DNA of 64,000 nucleotides from an uncultured Granulosicoccaceae bacterium (GCA_937927895.1 CALGKA010000014.1:19257-83256), one strand, 5' to 3'. Numbered from the stretch's first letter, positions 53,511-63,503 are shown. Numbers and translations are program-made. Notes: generated by a model not told the origin, from the sequence alone.

Positions 53511-54023
53511 TTAAGACGGCAGAAAAGTAAGTGCCACTCCGTTGTTGCAGTAGCGCAGACCAGTGGGTTGCGGGCCATCTTTAAATACATGGCCTTGGTG
53601 ACCACCACAACGTGCACAGTGGTATTCGGTACGTGGGTAAATAAGTTTATAGTCGGTGCTGGTGCCTATGTGATTAGGTATCATATCAAAGAAGCTTGGC
53701 CATCCAGTGCCGCTATCGTACTTTGTTTTAGACTCAAACAACGGCAACTCGCAGCCGGCGCAGGCGTAAATGCCTTCACGCTTTTCATCATTGAGCTCAC
53801 TGGTAAACGGGCGCTCAGTACCGGCTTTACGTAGCACGGTGAACTGCATTGGGGTGAGTCTTTCTTTCCATTCGGCAGCGGTTAATTCGATTTCTTCAAA
53901 ACCACGATCAAAACCCACTGGTGTCTCTTTCTCGGAGCTAGCCTGCAGTGAGCGAAACGCTACGGTAGATGCTGGCACGGCTGCCATTGCTACTAACCCT
54001 TTTAGAAATAATCGTTTATTCAA
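53511..54023 (-). CDS. msrB: Exported methionine-R-sulfoxide reductase B
   Basis: Repairs oxidised methionine (R isomer), probably in the periplasm. I start it at TTG 54023: GGGAGA lies seven bases upstream and the product opens with an export signal (NKRLFLKGLVAMAAVPAST), giving 170 residues. The frame extends to 54134. Zinc Cys pairs are CAGC and CARC; the catalytic Cys lies in LRYCNNGVAL. The signal resembles Tat but has KR in place of RR, so Sec or relaxed Tat export is open. Confidence 0.87.
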   Translation of the reverse strand: MNKRLFLKGLVAMAAVPASTVAFRSLQASSEKETPVGFDRGFEEIELTAAEWKERLTPMQFTVLRKAGTERPFTSELNDEKREGIYACAGCELPLFESKTKYDSGTGWPSFFDMIPNHIGTSTDYKLIYPRTEYHCARCGGHQGHVFKDGPQPTGLRYCNNGVALTFLPS

Positions 54024-54295
54024 TTTTGTATCTCCCGGTATATGCATGTAAGACGAATTTTGGCGTAAAAAGTTCAACATCGACGTGTGTCTGAATGTGC
54101 ATAGCCCGTCGCGCAACCGAGCAGTGGGTCGCATTTTCTCTGGTTATTTGTAGGCTGATTGTACGATGCTTTTGGAAATTTCTAAACCTATCAAAGTGTT
54201 AGCCGTTAGTCACTTATCACTGATCGATTAGGCTGCTAACGCCAATTTGCAGACCTGTGATGTTAAGTAGAAAGATAATAATGGAGAAGTAGTAG

Positions 54296-54865
54296 ATGTT
54301 TAAGAGTGTTCAAGCAGTATTAGTAACAGCCCTTTTGGCGGTATCAGGAACGGCCAACGCCTTTGATGATAATCGCACCGGGTTTTTCATAGGTCTGGGG
54401 GTTGGCTTTCAGGGGATACAGGATCAAGCGACAGTCGGCGCAGAATCCTTTTCAGAATCAGATGCAGGCGTGAGTACGTCGTTCAAAGTAGGCGGCGGCA
54501 TTACCGATCAATTTGCCTTGTACTACGTCAGAAATGCATCGTGGTATTCAGCCGACGTAAGTTTAAACCAATCGTTGGTATTCGCCAGTGGTATATCTGG
54601 AATTGGTGCGACCTATTACTTACAACCAACAGCACCATCAGCTTACGTGCTAGCCGCTGTTGGCCTGGGTGATTACAGTACACCATTCGCCCAAAACGCA
54701 AATGATGAATACGGCTCAGCCACTATGTTTGGCGCAGGCTATGAATTTTCAAACCATAGAATGATAGAAGCAACTATGTTGTTTGTGGATGTTGAAGATG
54801 ATAGTTCGCGGTATCAATCTTCGCAGAATTCTTTTCAGATAACGTTAAATCATCTTTGGTATTAA
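54296..54865 (+). CDS. Small outer-membrane beta-barrel protein
   Basis: A 189-residue protein with a signal peptide ending at about residue 22 (GTANA). Alternating hydrophobic strands follow (FFIGLGVGFQGIQ, ATMFGAGYEFSNH), and the last residues FQITLNHLWY end in an aromatic, the BAM-recognised beta signal. The pattern and size suggest an eight-stranded OmpA/OmpW-like barrel. GGAGAAG lies before the ATG. Function is unknown. Confidence 0.8.
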   Translation: MFKSVQAVLVTALLAVSGTANAFDDNRTGFFIGLGVGFQGIQDQATVGAESFSESDAGVSTSFKVGGGITDQFALYYVRNASWYSADVSLNQSLVFASGISGIGATYYLQPTAPSAYVLAAVGLGDYSTPFAQNANDEYGSATMFGAGYEFSNHRMIEATMLFVDVEDDSSRYQSSQNSFQITLNHLWY

Positions 54866-54884
54866 TAGTTAACTGCAGTGAATG

Positions 54885-54924
54885 AAAAGGTCGCACAACG
54901 CTATACGTTGTGCGGCCTTTTTTT
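54885..54924 (+). terminator. Intrinsic terminator of the beta-barrel gene
   Basis: A stem of about 16 pairs with one mismatch (54885-54900 with 54906-54921), a 5-base loop and a run of seven T residues, 20 bases after the stop. Confidence 0.92.
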
Positions 54925-54983
54925 CGTTGGGCCACCGTAAATTAAGTTTTCAACAAATGATTATTAAAAATAACGTGAAGCCG

Positions 54984-55256
54984 CTACGACCGAAAGATCG
55001 ATCTCACCATGCTACCAAAAGCAGATCCGAAAATAACGACAACAAAATATGGGATTCCCAAAAATGATAAAATGGCGTAGGCAGTACACGCCAACATTTC
55101 ACTGATGGGTACAGTCCGGCAGGGGAAAAAGCAAAACGTAAGATACAATAGCAGCATAATGCTGAGTGCTGTAAAAAACGATTTGGCTGTAGACATCGGA
55201 AGCGCGAACGTGAGTGCGGCGGAGGTCACGAATACAAGTGTTGCCAGTGCAATCAA
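54984..55256 (-). CDS. Small hydrophobic membrane protein, 90 aa
   Basis: Unrecognised. Three hydrophobic segments (about 1-19, 26-45, 58-80) and a basic C-terminus (MVRSIFRS) suggest an inner-membrane protein. The start would be TTG with AAGG about seven bases before it. It stands alone, and the coding call rests mainly on the membrane pattern. Confidence 0.45.
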   Translation of the reverse strand: MIALATLVFVTSAALTFALPMSTAKSFFTALSIMLLLYLTFCFFPCRTVPISEMLACTAYAILSFLGIPYFVVVIFGSAFGSMVRSIFRS

Positions 55257-55350
55257 TGAACTACCTTATCCGTAAAAGCATTTAGCAACAGCGTACACTG
55301 AATCGCGTCAGCTGCATAAGGCCTGATGCTTGTAATACTAATGCCAAATA

Positions 55351-55385
55351 ATGCGGGTTCAATGAAAATTTCATTGAACCCGCAT
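55351..55385 (-). terminator. Perfect 16-bp hairpin after the sugar-binding protein gene
   Basis: Arms 55351-55366 and 55370-55385 pair exactly, loop of three bases, 12 bases past the stop at 55398. There is no strong T-run, so RNA stabilisation is as likely as termination. Confidence 0.7.
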
Positions 55386-55397
55386 GTAACCTACCAA

Positions 55398-56345
55398 TTA
55401 GTCGTACAACACTGCAGCAATTTCAGGGTCGTCCATATTGGTTTTATCATAGTAAAAGAAGCCTGTGTCTATGAGGCTTGGCACGCTCTCACCTTTAATA
55501 GAGGCAACGGCTGCTTTGACTGTTTCGTAGCCTATGCCAACAGGGTTCTGAGTAATAGCACCTGCCATTAAGCCTGAACGGATTGCGTCTTTCTGTGCTT
55601 TGCCGCTGTCATAGCCAATGATCACTAAGCCTTCTCTGCCAGATTCCCGCACACCGTTAACCACACCAATAGCAGAGCCCTCATTGGTACCGAACATACC
55701 TTTAAGGTCCGGGTTGGCTGTTAATATTGATTTCGCAATTTCAGTTGACTGCAGGTGATCACCACCGCCATATTGGATGGTCACAATCTCAACGCCCGGG
55801 TGATCTTTTGCCATTCGATCAACAAAACCATCACGCCGATCAATGCCGGTGCGGCTGGTTTGATCGTGAGCAATCACAGCCACTTTTCCTTCACCGTCAA
55901 TGAGCTCAGCCATTTTATCAGCAGCCAGTGCTGCGGCAGCTACGTTATCGGTCGTGGCGGTAGAGGCCGGGATATCACTATCGACACCGCTATCAAACGC
56001 GATAACCGCAATACCATCTTTTTGAGCCTGTTTTAACAAAGGGATAGCGGCCTGGCTATCAAGTGCTGCGAAGCCAATCGCGGCAGGCTTCTTTGCCAGA
56101 GCGGCCGCAAGCATATCGATTTGTCTGTCTACTTGTGATTCGTTGTCCGGCCCTTCAAAAGTAACTTTTACATCAAATTCTTCAGCAGCATTATCAGCGC
56201 CTAATTTTACTGCTTGCCAGAATTGATGCTGAAAGCCTTTAGAGATTAAGGGAATATAGATTTCATCTTGCGCGTAGCTTAAGGGTGCTGTGGCAAGTAA
56301 GGTACTTGCTGCCAAGGCTGCAAGAAAGTGTCTTTTGTTCATCAT
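55398..56345 (-). CDS. CUT2 sugar ABC transporter substrate-binding protein (RbsB type)
   Basis: A 315-residue periplasmic receptor with a signal peptide ending near residue 25 (LSYAQ). It has the Peripla_BP_4 fold: QFWQAVKLGADNAAEEF, IAVIAFDSGVD, GMFGTNEGSAIGVVNG and VIIGYDSGKAQ. GGAG lies nine bases before the ATG. It is last in the operon amidohydrolase-ATPase-permease-receptor. The ligand is a mono- or aldonic sugar, unspecified. Confidence 0.9.
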   Translation of the reverse strand: MMNKRHFLAALAASTLLATAPLSYAQDEIYIPLISKGFQHQFWQAVKLGADNAAEEFDVKVTFEGPDNESQVDRQIDMLAAALAKKPAAIGFAALDSQAAIPLLKQAQKDGIAVIAFDSGVDSDIPASTATTDNVAAAALAADKMAELIDGEGKVAVIAHDQTSRTGIDRRDGFVDRMAKDHPGVEIVTIQYGGGDHLQSTEIAKSILTANPDLKGMFGTNEGSAIGVVNGVRESGREGLVIIGYDSGKAQKDAIRSGLMAGAITQNPVGIGYETVKAAVASIKGESVPSLIDTGFFYYDKTNMDDPEIAAVLYD

Positions 56346-56419
56346 TTTTTAATGCTCCAATAGTTTAAGTAAACGTAACGGTTGTGATGAAGGATCTTCC
56401 GCCCCCTTTTAAAATATAG

Positions 56420-57442
56420 TTATTCCGATTTGCGGCGCCGCAGCATGTCAGCGTATACAGCGGCAATAATGATCGCGCCGGTCACGACTGTTTGCCATTC
56501 CTGAGCCACAGACAGTATACGTAAGCCATTGGTCAGCACCGCCATAATAAGTGCACCTATAAGGGTGCCGACCACAGTCCCGCGCCCACCCGAAAGTGAT
56601 GTGCCACCGATCACGACCGCTGCAATAGCTTCTAACTCATAGCCTAGCCCCAAAGCAGGTTGTGCAGAATTTAAGCGCGAGGCGATCAGTAATCCACCTA
56701 TGCCGACAATAGCACCTGCTAATGCATAAATAGCGATTTTCCAACGATCCGTGTTTACACCTGATAACCGCATTGATTCTTCATTGCTGCCCAGTGCAAA
56801 GCAGTAACGGCCCAATACTGTACGACTAAGAATATAAGAAGCCACACACGCCACCAGAAATAGAATCAGTACGCCATTCGGTATAGGTACCGATGGAAAG
56901 AAATGTCCTATAACAGAACCGCGTGAGATCAGATCAAAGCCCGGGGTGTCGTTAAAGTAGATAGGGCGTGTGCCAGAGATAACTAAACTTAAGCCTTTTA
57001 AAATTAGCATCATGCCCAGTGTGGCAATAAAGGGAGGGATCTTCATTTTCGCGACAAACGTGCCCGAACATAATCCACAAAAAGCGCCAGTTACAATAGC
57101 TGCCAGTATCCCCAACGGTAGCGGTGCGCCGATCTTGGTTAGTACCACGCCCGTAATTACCGCAGTGAAGGTCATTAATGTACCGACTGATAAATCTATA
57201 CCACCAGTGATAATCACCAGTGTGGCGGCAATCGCCAACACGCCGTTAACACTGGTCGCTTGCAGTATCGCGATAATATTGCTTGTCTGCATAAAGTTGG
57301 GCGAGGCCAACGAAAAACCAATGAGTAAAAGAATAAGGCTTGCAAAGGCTAATAGCTTTTGATGCGCACCAGTGTCTGCGAGCCGCTTAAAAAAAGAACT
57401 TGATGGGTTTTCATTCGATTGATCTACTAAGGGGTCAGACAT
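56420..57442 (-). CDS. CUT2 sugar ABC transporter permease (RbsC type)
   Basis: Inner-membrane permease with eight to ten helices. I start it at ATG 57442 (340 residues, MSDPLVDQ), the usual length for RbsC. The frame extends to 57529 through a four-unit DNA repeat encoding EPEY/EPEH pairs, which would overlap the ATPase gene by 32 bases. ATLVIITGGIDLSVGTLMT and VVIGGTSLSGGRGTV are family signatures. It forms the channel with the upstream ATPase. Confidence 0.9.
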   Translation of the reverse strand: MSDPLVDQSNENPSSSFFKRLADTGAHQKLLAFASLILLLIGFSLASPNFMQTSNIIAILQATSVNGVLAIAATLVIITGGIDLSVGTLMTFTAVITGVVLTKIGAPLPLGILAAIVTGAFCGLCSGTFVAKMKIPPFIATLGMMLILKGLSLVISGTRPIYFNDTPGFDLISRGSVIGHFFPSVPIPNGVLILFLVACVASYILSRTVLGRYCFALGSNEESMRLSGVNTDRWKIAIYALAGAIVGIGGLLIASRLNSAQPALGLGYELEAIAAVVIGGTSLSGGRGTVVGTLIGALIMAVLTNGLRILSVAQEWQTVVTGAIIIAAVYADMLRRRKSE

Positions 57443-57451
57443 TCGATAATT

Positions 57452-57511
57452 CTCAATGTGTTCTGGCTCAATGTATTCTGGCTCAGTGTGTTCTGGCTCA
57501 ATGTATTCTGG
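57452..57511. repeat. 15-bp tandem repeat, four units, across the ATPase stop
   Basis: Four units of CTCARTGTRTTCTGG (57452-57511) alternate in two versions, giving a 30-base higher period. The rbsA-type stop codon (57498-57500) lies inside the array. Copy number would change the spacing between the two genes or the permease N-terminus. Confidence 0.9.
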
Positions 57512-59042
57512 CAATGGGTTCTGACCCACTGCTATCGGCTACTGGTTGTTGGGTTTGTTGTGTCGCTAAATTCATAATCTCAGTTTGCGACACCTTGCCA
57601 CCGGGTAGTATCCCTGTTAAGCGTCCCTCACACATAACAGCAATACGGTGGCTTAAGCGAATGACCTCGGGTAATTCGGAGGAGATAACAATAATCGCGC
57701 GCCCTTGTGCTGCAAGTTGATTCAGTAAGTTGTAAATCTCGGCCTTTGCACCTACATCAATACCGCGTGTGGGTTCATCGAATATCAGTACTTCGCAATC
57801 ACGTAGTAGCCACTTGGCTATAACCACTTTCTGTTGATTGCCGCCTGATAAAAAGCGCAGCTCTTGCCGATCAGAAGGCGTGCGTATATCAAGCTTTTCT
57901 ATGTAGTCAAGTGCTGCCTCACGCATCGCCGGTTCATTTAAGATACCAAGTTTTGAGGTAAATCGTTTCATGCTTGCCATGGCAATATTGGCTCTAACAT
58001 CCATGCCGGTGGCAATGCCAAAATGTTTGCGATCTTCCGATAAATAACCAATGCCTGCAGTCACAGCATCTGACGGTGCTTTAATACTCACAAGTTTGCC
58101 ATGCACTTTTATAGTGCCGCTATCGATTCGGTCAGCGCCAAATATGGCACGTGCTACCTCTGTTCGACCAGCACCCATAAGGCCCGCGAACCCAAGTATT
58201 TCACCTTGTCTAAGCGTAAAGCTCACATTGCGTATCTCTTTACCCCTGCACAAGTTTTCTACTTCAAGTACAACAGGTGCATTGCTGAAGTCCGGTATGT
58301 CTACCGATTCATTCGTTAGTTCGCGGCCAACCATCATTGAAATAATATGCTCAGTAGAGGTTGCGGCAACCACTGTGGTATCAACGGTTTCGCCATCGCG
58401 CATGACAGTAACCCGGTCAGCAATGCGCTTAAGCTCATCCATTTTGTGGCTAATGTAAATAATACCTACGCCATCCGCTTTAAGCTTTTCAATGATCACA
58501 AACAGATCGGAAATTTCAGCTGCATTTAACGCCGCCGTCGGTTCATCCATAACCAGTATGTTGCTGCGATACGATAGCGCCTTGGCAATTTCCACCATCT
58601 GTTGCTTAGCGATGGTTAAGTTACCCACCACCGTGCGTGGGTTAATGGATAAATTCATCAGCTTGAATATTTCAAGCGCTTGATTATTTAATGCGGTTTC
58701 ATCAAGCCTGCCAAAAGATCGTCGAGGCTCCCGGCCAATGAATATGTTTTGCGCCACCGTTAAGTCATTCATCAGGCTTAATTCCTGATGAATAATACAA
58801 ATGCCTGCGTCTTGCGCTGCACGCGGACCATCAAAGGTGGCCTCTTTACCCATGATCTTTACCGAGCCAGCATCCTTTGAATACACGCCAGATAAAATTT
58901 TCATTAAAGTAGATTTACCCGCGCCGTTTTCACCCATCAGGGCGTGCACTTCACCTGCGTTTAAATCAAAGCGCGCTTGCTTTAAGGCATGAACACCGGG
59001 AAAGCGTTTTTCTATACCGCTCATAACCACAAGCGGCGTCAT
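57498..59042 (-). CDS. CUT2 sugar ABC transporter ATP-binding protein (RbsA type)
   Basis: A 514-residue tandem ATPase. The first domain has Walker [10 protein letters not shown], signature [15 protein letters not shown] and Walker [12 protein letters not shown]. The second has a degenerate Walker A (GLMGAGRTE), signature [13 protein letters not shown] and [12 protein letters not shown]. This is the normal RbsA/XylG/AraG asymmetry. The start overlaps the end of the amidohydrolase gene by four bases (ATGA), so enzyme and importer are coupled. Confidence 0.93.
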   Translation of the reverse strand: MTPLVVMSGIEKRFPGVHALKQARFDLNAGEVHALMGENGAGKSTLMKILSGVYSKDAGSVKIMGKEATFDGPRAAQDAGICIIHQELSLMNDLTVAQNIFIGREPRRSFGRLDETALNNQALEIFKLMNLSINPRTVVGNLTIAKQQMVEIAKALSYRSNILVMDEPTAALNAAEISDLFVIIEKLKADGVGIIYISHKMDELKRIADRVTVMRDGETVDTTVVAATSTEHIISMMVGRELTNESVDIPDFSNAPVVLEVENLCRGKEIRNVSFTLRQGEILGFAGLMGAGRTEVARAIFGADRIDSGTIKVHGKLVSIKAPSDAVTAGIGYLSEDRKHFGIATGMDVRANIAMASMKRFTSKLGILNEPAMREAALDYIEKLDIRTPSDRQELRFLSGGNQQKVVIAKWLLRDCEVLIFDEPTRGIDVGAKAEIYNLLNQLAAQGRAIIVISSELPEVIRLSHRIAVMCEGRLTGILPGGKVSQTEIMNLATQQTQQPVADSSGSEPIARIH

Positions 59043-59908
59043 GATCTTTCCCTCAATGAATAGAACTTATCGGCCGTGCCGCCCAACACGTTTGCTAACT
59101 CGGTATTGTTAAGTCCATGTAGCAGTTCCAATGTAAGGGTGTTCCATGCACTGTAACTAGACGCAAGTGTTAACACCGGCCAATCAGAGCCCCACATTAA
59201 CCGCTCACTGCCAAATAAATTGAGTAACGTATCTACATAGGGTTGCAACAGACTTTTGGCATCAGGTAATAGAGCAGGGGTCACCTCTGTTAATAAGCCG
59301 GAAAGCTTGCAATAAACCTGTGGTTGTTTAGCCAACAAGGTTATATCGCGCTGCCATTTTTCAAAGTCAGGTAGATTGCCTGCAAGTGCGGCTTTAGGTT
59401 TGGCGGCATGGTCAATAACAACCGCAATGGCAGGGTGCTTCTCACAGAAGGTAGCCAGCATAGGTAAATGCCGCGGTTGCACCAGTGCATCAAAACAAAG
59501 ATGTTTTTCGGCAATCACCGACCAGTGCTTTTCAAGCGGCACCTGCATCAACCAATCGGTGTTGTCGATATCTTGCAGCATGGGCCGAATGCCTTTGAAC
59601 TTAGCGTGTGCCGACCAGCGTTCTAATGTACTGGCCGCGTTATCGTCGCTTAAGTCTACCCAGCCAACCACCCCTGCAATAGCGCTGTGTTGATCAGCAA
59701 GGCTTAATAGAAAATCAGTTTCAGCTTCAGTGGCTGCTGCTTGAACAAGCACCACGCTATGAACATTGGCCGTAGAGAGTAGGGGTGCGATATCTTCAGG
59801 GCTGAAGTCTCGGGCAATTGGGCGCAGTTCGGCATTGTCAGTTGACAGCCAGTCATAGTCGCCGCGCTCCAAAGACCAAAAATGACAGTGAGCGTCAACA
59901 CGGCGCAT
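59039..59908 (-). CDS. Amidohydrolase_2 family lactonase (fuconolactonase-like)
   Basis: Metal-dependent TIM-barrel hydrolase of 289 residues from ATG 59908; the frame opens at 59935. The first metal motif is VDAHCHFW, with VVIDHAAKP and [10 protein letters not shown] later giving the metal-binding His and Asp. This pattern matches L-fuconolactone hydrolase and related sugar-lactonases. It is the first gene of the CUT2 operon, so the importer probably takes up the sugar whose lactone it opens. The aldose dehydrogenase at 49 kb fits the preceding step. Confidence 0.85.
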   Translation of the reverse strand: MRRVDAHCHFWSLERGDYDWLSTDNAELRPIARDFSPEDIAPLLSTANVHSVVLVQAAATEAETDFLLSLADQHSAIAGVVGWVDLSDDNAASTLERWSAHAKFKGIRPMLQDIDNTDWLMQVPLEKHWSVIAEKHLCFDALVQPRHLPMLATFCEKHPAIAVVIDHAAKPKAALAGNLPDFEKWQRDITLLAKQPQVYCKLSGLLTEVTPALLPDAKSLLQPYVDTLLNLFGSERLMWGSDWPVLTLASSYSAWNTLTLELLHGLNNTELANVLGGTADKFYSLRERS

Positions 59909-60157
59909 AGTTATTTGGCACCAAATAAGGTGCAATTTAACGCAGTATTGCTACGTATAGTTTTGCCGTGAACCACGAACGCCTTCCTCCAAATGCGATC
60001 TCAACCTCTTAATCAAGGCTGTTCTGCTAAACAGACTACAGTGGTTCTGGTAAAAACGAAAGAGAATGAATCGGATGGTTTTGGTGTTGGGAAGAAAGCA
60101 CTGTTTTACCAGCAGTTGGGTCTGAGTAGCGGCTCAACACCATCAGTATGTAACTCA

Positions 60158-61669
60158 CTATGCAGTGTGGCGTCGTGCTCGCCAGTTTTTAAACCAGCGC
60201 AGCAGCGGGGTTTGCGATAACAGCATAGCCACTAAAGCTATCGACAACACCAGTGTGATCGGGTGAGATACAAAGTTCCAGAAAAAGGTACCAATGTCAC
60301 CACGTGCGCCGATCATGGCGCGCCGGTAGTTGGAATCCATCATCGGGCCCAGTATTACGCCTAAAATCACAGGGCCTACCTGAAAGCCGTACATTTTCAT
60401 AAAGTAGCCAATCACTCCGAACAACAGCATCCAGTAAATATGGACAGGGTTGTTTTGGATTGCGTAGGTACCGACGGCTGAAAGCACAATGATTAGAGGT
60501 ATCAATATGCCTTTCGGGCACTCAACTATTTTGGTGAAAATACGAATACCCGTAAGCCCGAATATAAGAAGGCAGATATTCGCAAGCGTTAACGCACCAA
60601 CAATAAACCAAAACAGATGGGGTGTTTCCACCAACAGTAACGGGCCAGGTTTAAGCCCGTGAATAAACAGTGCACCGATAATAACAGCAGTAACCGCATC
60701 ACCGGGTATACCAAGCGTTAGCATCGGAATGTATGCACCGCCAACAGCAGCGTTGTTGGCCGCCTCAGGGGCTACGAGTCCTTCTTTACAGCCTTCACCA
60801 AAAGGTACCTCGGGTTTCTTGGTGGAACGCTTGGCATGATCGTAAGCCAGCAACGCGGCAATGTCGCCACCGGTACCTGGCAGTGCACCAATAATAGTAC
60901 CGATCCCGGATGCTCGTAGTGCCAGCCCCAGTTGTTGTTTTACATCACGCAGTTTAGGAATAATACGATCGACCCTTTGCTTGATCACGGCTACGTCTAA
61001 CTGGTGTAGTTGCACCAACGCTTCGGCTACCCCAAAAAAACCGATCATAGCGGCTACATAGGGAATACCGCCCATCATAGATACGTTGCCGAAAGTAAAG
61101 CGCCCCTCAGCGGTCATCGGGTCCAGACCAACCATACCTATGAGCACACCGAGCGCTCCTGCAAAAGCGCCTTTGGCAAAACTTTCACCTGACAGTGTAC
61201 CGACCAACAAAATTCCGATAAGCCCCAGTAATAAGTAGTCACGTGAATTAAACATGATCGCGAACGATGAAATAACGGGCGCGAACAGTGCCAGTGCAAT
61301 AATGCCAATAAAACCACCAATAACAGACATTACCGTGGTAAGGCCAATTGCCTCACCCGCGTCTCCGCGTTTGGCCATCGGATAACCTTCAATAGCGGTG
61401 GCAATTGCACTGGGTGCACCGGGTATATTTAATAAAATGGCAGTTCGGGAACCGCCATAAACACCACCCATAAATATACCCGCAATCAACGCGAGGGCGT
61501 CGTTAACCGGCCACTTAAACGTAAACGATATAAGGATGGAGGTTGCCATAGTTACAGACAAACCGGGAATTGCTCCGACATAGATACCGGCCAGTGTGCC
61601 TATAGCGGTTAAGAACAGTAGCCATGGGTCTGTCCATACGGTTAGCAGGTTAGATAGTATGTCTGGCAT
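60158..61669 (-). CDS. tctA: Tripartite tricarboxylate transporter large permease TctA
   Basis: Inner-membrane protein of 503 residues with about ten to twelve helices. Signatures are GIYVGAIPGLSVTMATSIL near the N-terminus, GGSRTAILLNIPGAPSAIAT, and a repeated ALPGTGGDIAALLAYDHAK in the second half. It forms the transport channel for a carboxylate delivered by TctC. It begins three bases after tctB ends. The ligand is not necessarily citrate. Confidence 0.95.
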   Translation of the reverse strand: MPDILSNLLTVWTDPWLLFLTAIGTLAGIYVGAIPGLSVTMATSILISFTFKWPVNDALALIAGIFMGGVYGGSRTAILLNIPGAPSAIATAIEGYPMAKRGDAGEAIGLTTVMSVIGGFIGIIALALFAPVISSFAIMFNSRDYLLLGLIGILLVGTLSGESFAKGAFAGALGVLIGMVGLDPMTAEGRFTFGNVSMMGGIPYVAAMIGFFGVAEALVQLHQLDVAVIKQRVDRIIPKLRDVKQQLGLALRASGIGTIIGALPGTGGDIAALLAYDHAKRSTKKPEVPFGEGCKEGLVAPEAANNAAVGGAYIPMLTLGIPGDAVTAVIIGALFIHGLKPGPLLLVETPHLFWFIVGALTLANICLLIFGLTGIRIFTKIVECPKGILIPLIIVLSAVGTYAIQNNPVHIYWMLLFGVIGYFMKMYGFQVGPVILGVILGPMMDSNYRRAMIGARGDIGTFFWNFVSHPITLVLSIALVAMLLSQTPLLRWFKNWRARRHTA

Positions 61670-61672
61670 TGC

Positions 61673-62161
61673 TTAGAACAAACTCTGCAACAGTGAGCCT
61701 TTGGGCAGTACCACTTGAAACACTTTACGGAATATAAAATACACAGATGCCACAGAGACAGCAGTGATTAACAAAGACGTTAAAAGTGATTTTCGCCACA
61801 AGTAACTAAAAGACAAAAACAAAAACGCCGCTGATGACAGCAAAAAACCCAGTGCTGGCATGGCGAAAAGATAACCCGTGATCAGTGCCATCATAATCAC
61901 AACGGGCAGGGGCAATATGCTTTGCATAAACCCATCGTTTGAACTGCCAGAAGTACTGGGTGACTGACGTACGTTTTGTAAAAGAATGCACGCAGCAGAG
62001 ACCATCATGGTGGCCGACGCCAACATCGGGAACACCCCTGCAGTAGATAACCCTGAAAAACCTGAAATAGCGTAAGATTGCCAAAAAGCAGTAACACTAA
62101 ACACAAGCAGCAGCAGGGAAAACCCGCGTTCTCCCCGCCGCTGTGTGGTAACGCTATGCAT
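61673..62161 (-). CDS. tctB: Tripartite tricarboxylate transporter small permease TctB
   Basis: About 162 residues with four hydrophobic helices, in the correct order tctC-tctB-tctA. It starts at ATG 62161 (a TTG at 62164 precedes it). The small subunit is poorly conserved; identity rests on size, topology (FSLLLLVFSVTAFWQSYAI at TM1, an Ala/Leu-rich TM3) and position. Confidence 0.88.
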   Translation of the reverse strand: MHSVTTQRRGERGFSLLLLVFSVTAFWQSYAISGFSGLSTAGVFPMLASATMMVSAACILLQNVRQSPSTSGSSNDGFMQSILPLPVVIMMALITGYLFAMPALGFLLSSAAFLFLSFSYLWRKSLLTSLLITAVSVASVYFIFRKVFQVVLPKGSLLQSLF

Positions 62162-62195
62162 CAATTAATTATAAAGCTGCGTCTAGATACGCTAA

Positions 62196-63200
62196 TTATT
62201 CAGGCCGCATAATGCCAAGTGATTCCGGGTTAACTTTGGCAGCACCCGTGTCTTGCAGCACCCACGTAGTGACTTGTTGCCATTTCTTTAAAAACGCAGA
62301 CGCTTCATCACCCGATATATCCATAATGATGTTGCCCTTGTTCGCCATTAACTCAGTAAATGCATCGCTCTTAGCGGCAGCACCGTAGGCAGATACCAAA
62401 GTAGCCTTTACATCATCGGGAACGTCTTGCTTTACAAAGACACCGTAAAACGGGCCCCATGGTAAAAACTTTGCCATGCCCGGTATGGCATCTGTAATGG
62501 GTGGCACGTCGGGTAGTGTATCGACAGATTCAGTATTGACCACCGCCAGTGCACGCATTTTACCGGCCTTAATTTGTTCTGCAGCAGCAGAAATACCGGC
62601 AGGCATAAAGTCAACTTCATTGCCTAGCATGGCAGTAAGACCGGGGCCTTCACCATCAAAGGGCACAGCAGTAACGTTGAAGTCTGCAGAGTTTGAAATA
62701 ATAGCGGCTATAGTACTTGGTAAGCCACCAGGCCCGGTTGAACCCATAATCACATTACCGGGGTTGGCTTGTATGTCTGTCATAAGCTCTTGCATGGTGT
62801 TGTATTTGGAATCTGCTTTTACAGCAATAACACCAATGCCGCGGCCCAGAATGTTTACCGGATAAAAACTGCCGTAATCAAGGTTTGAAACACCCATAAC
62901 AGAATGCAATTGTGGATTTTCTGCTCCATATAACAACGTATAGCCATCGGAAGGGGCGGCATTAACATAGGCTGTTGAAATAGCACCGGCACCACCGGAT
63001 TTGTTTAGCACAACAACAGGCTTGCCCAGTGCTTCTTCAGCAGCAGGGTTTACAGCACGGGCAACAGTATCCGTAGCACCACCGGCACCCCACATCACCA
63101 CACCAAGCAATTCCCGCTCAGGAAACTCAGCCAGCGCGGAACCACTGACAAAAGTAAGCGCTGTAATCGCCATTGCTATACGTTTTAGTTTGATTCTCAT
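62196..63200 (-). CDS. tctC: Tripartite tricarboxylate transporter substrate-binding protein TctC
   Basis: A 334-residue periplasmic Bug-family receptor with a signal peptide ending near residue 24 (SGSALA). The ligand-site loops are VMWGAGGATDTVAR and MGSTGPGGLPSTI; VNKSGGAGA-like VLNKSGGAGAIST lies between them. GAGAGGA eight bases before the ATG is a strong ribosome site. It is first gene of tctCBA and its upstream region holds remnants of a regulator and a lactonase. Confidence 0.94.
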   Translation of the reverse strand: MRIKLKRIAMAITALTFVSGSALAEFPERELLGVVMWGAGGATDTVARAVNPAAEEALGKPVVVLNKSGGAGAISTAYVNAAPSDGYTLLYGAENPQLHSVMGVSNLDYGSFYPVNILGRGIGVIAVKADSKYNTMQELMTDIQANPGNVIMGSTGPGGLPSTIAAIISNSADFNVTAVPFDGEGPGLTAMLGNEVDFMPAGISAAAEQIKAGKMRALAVVNTESVDTLPDVPPITDAIPGMAKFLPWGPFYGVFVKQDVPDDVKATLVSAYGAAAKSDAFTELMANKGNIIMDISGDEASAFLKKWQQVTTWVLQDTGAAKVNPESLGIMRPE

Positions 63201-63309
63201 ACTACATTCCTCTCCATTATTGACATCGTTATTGTGTCATTGCCACCATGAGCTGGTCTGATAAACCGTTAGAACAAACCCAGCCCTCCTACACTCCAGA
63301 TAAATAATG

Positions 63310-63410
63310 GCAAAATTCCCTCTGGGTTGCTACTGATTAATTCGGGGGATTTGAGATCAAACGCGCGTATCTTCCTATATTGCCGCTCCAGGTGAGCACT
63401 AATGGTTTTG
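63310..63410 (-). pseudogene. Possible remnant of a GntR/FCD-type regulator
   Basis: A minus-strand frame reads HLERQYRKIRAFDLKSPELI, similar to the helix of FCD-domain GntR regulators (RYR.IRALDL.SPER). It has no proper start and no DNA-binding domain. Position upstream of tctC is where such a regulator would stand. This is a weak, motif-only call. Confidence 0.3.
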
Positions 63411-63503
63411 CGTTTGTTCGTTCTTGCAGGTGGTGTTAATAAAGTGCCACCGACAAGCTGGTGGTTGTAATGGCAAGTATGAAGGCAGGTGATGTGATTT
63501 TTA

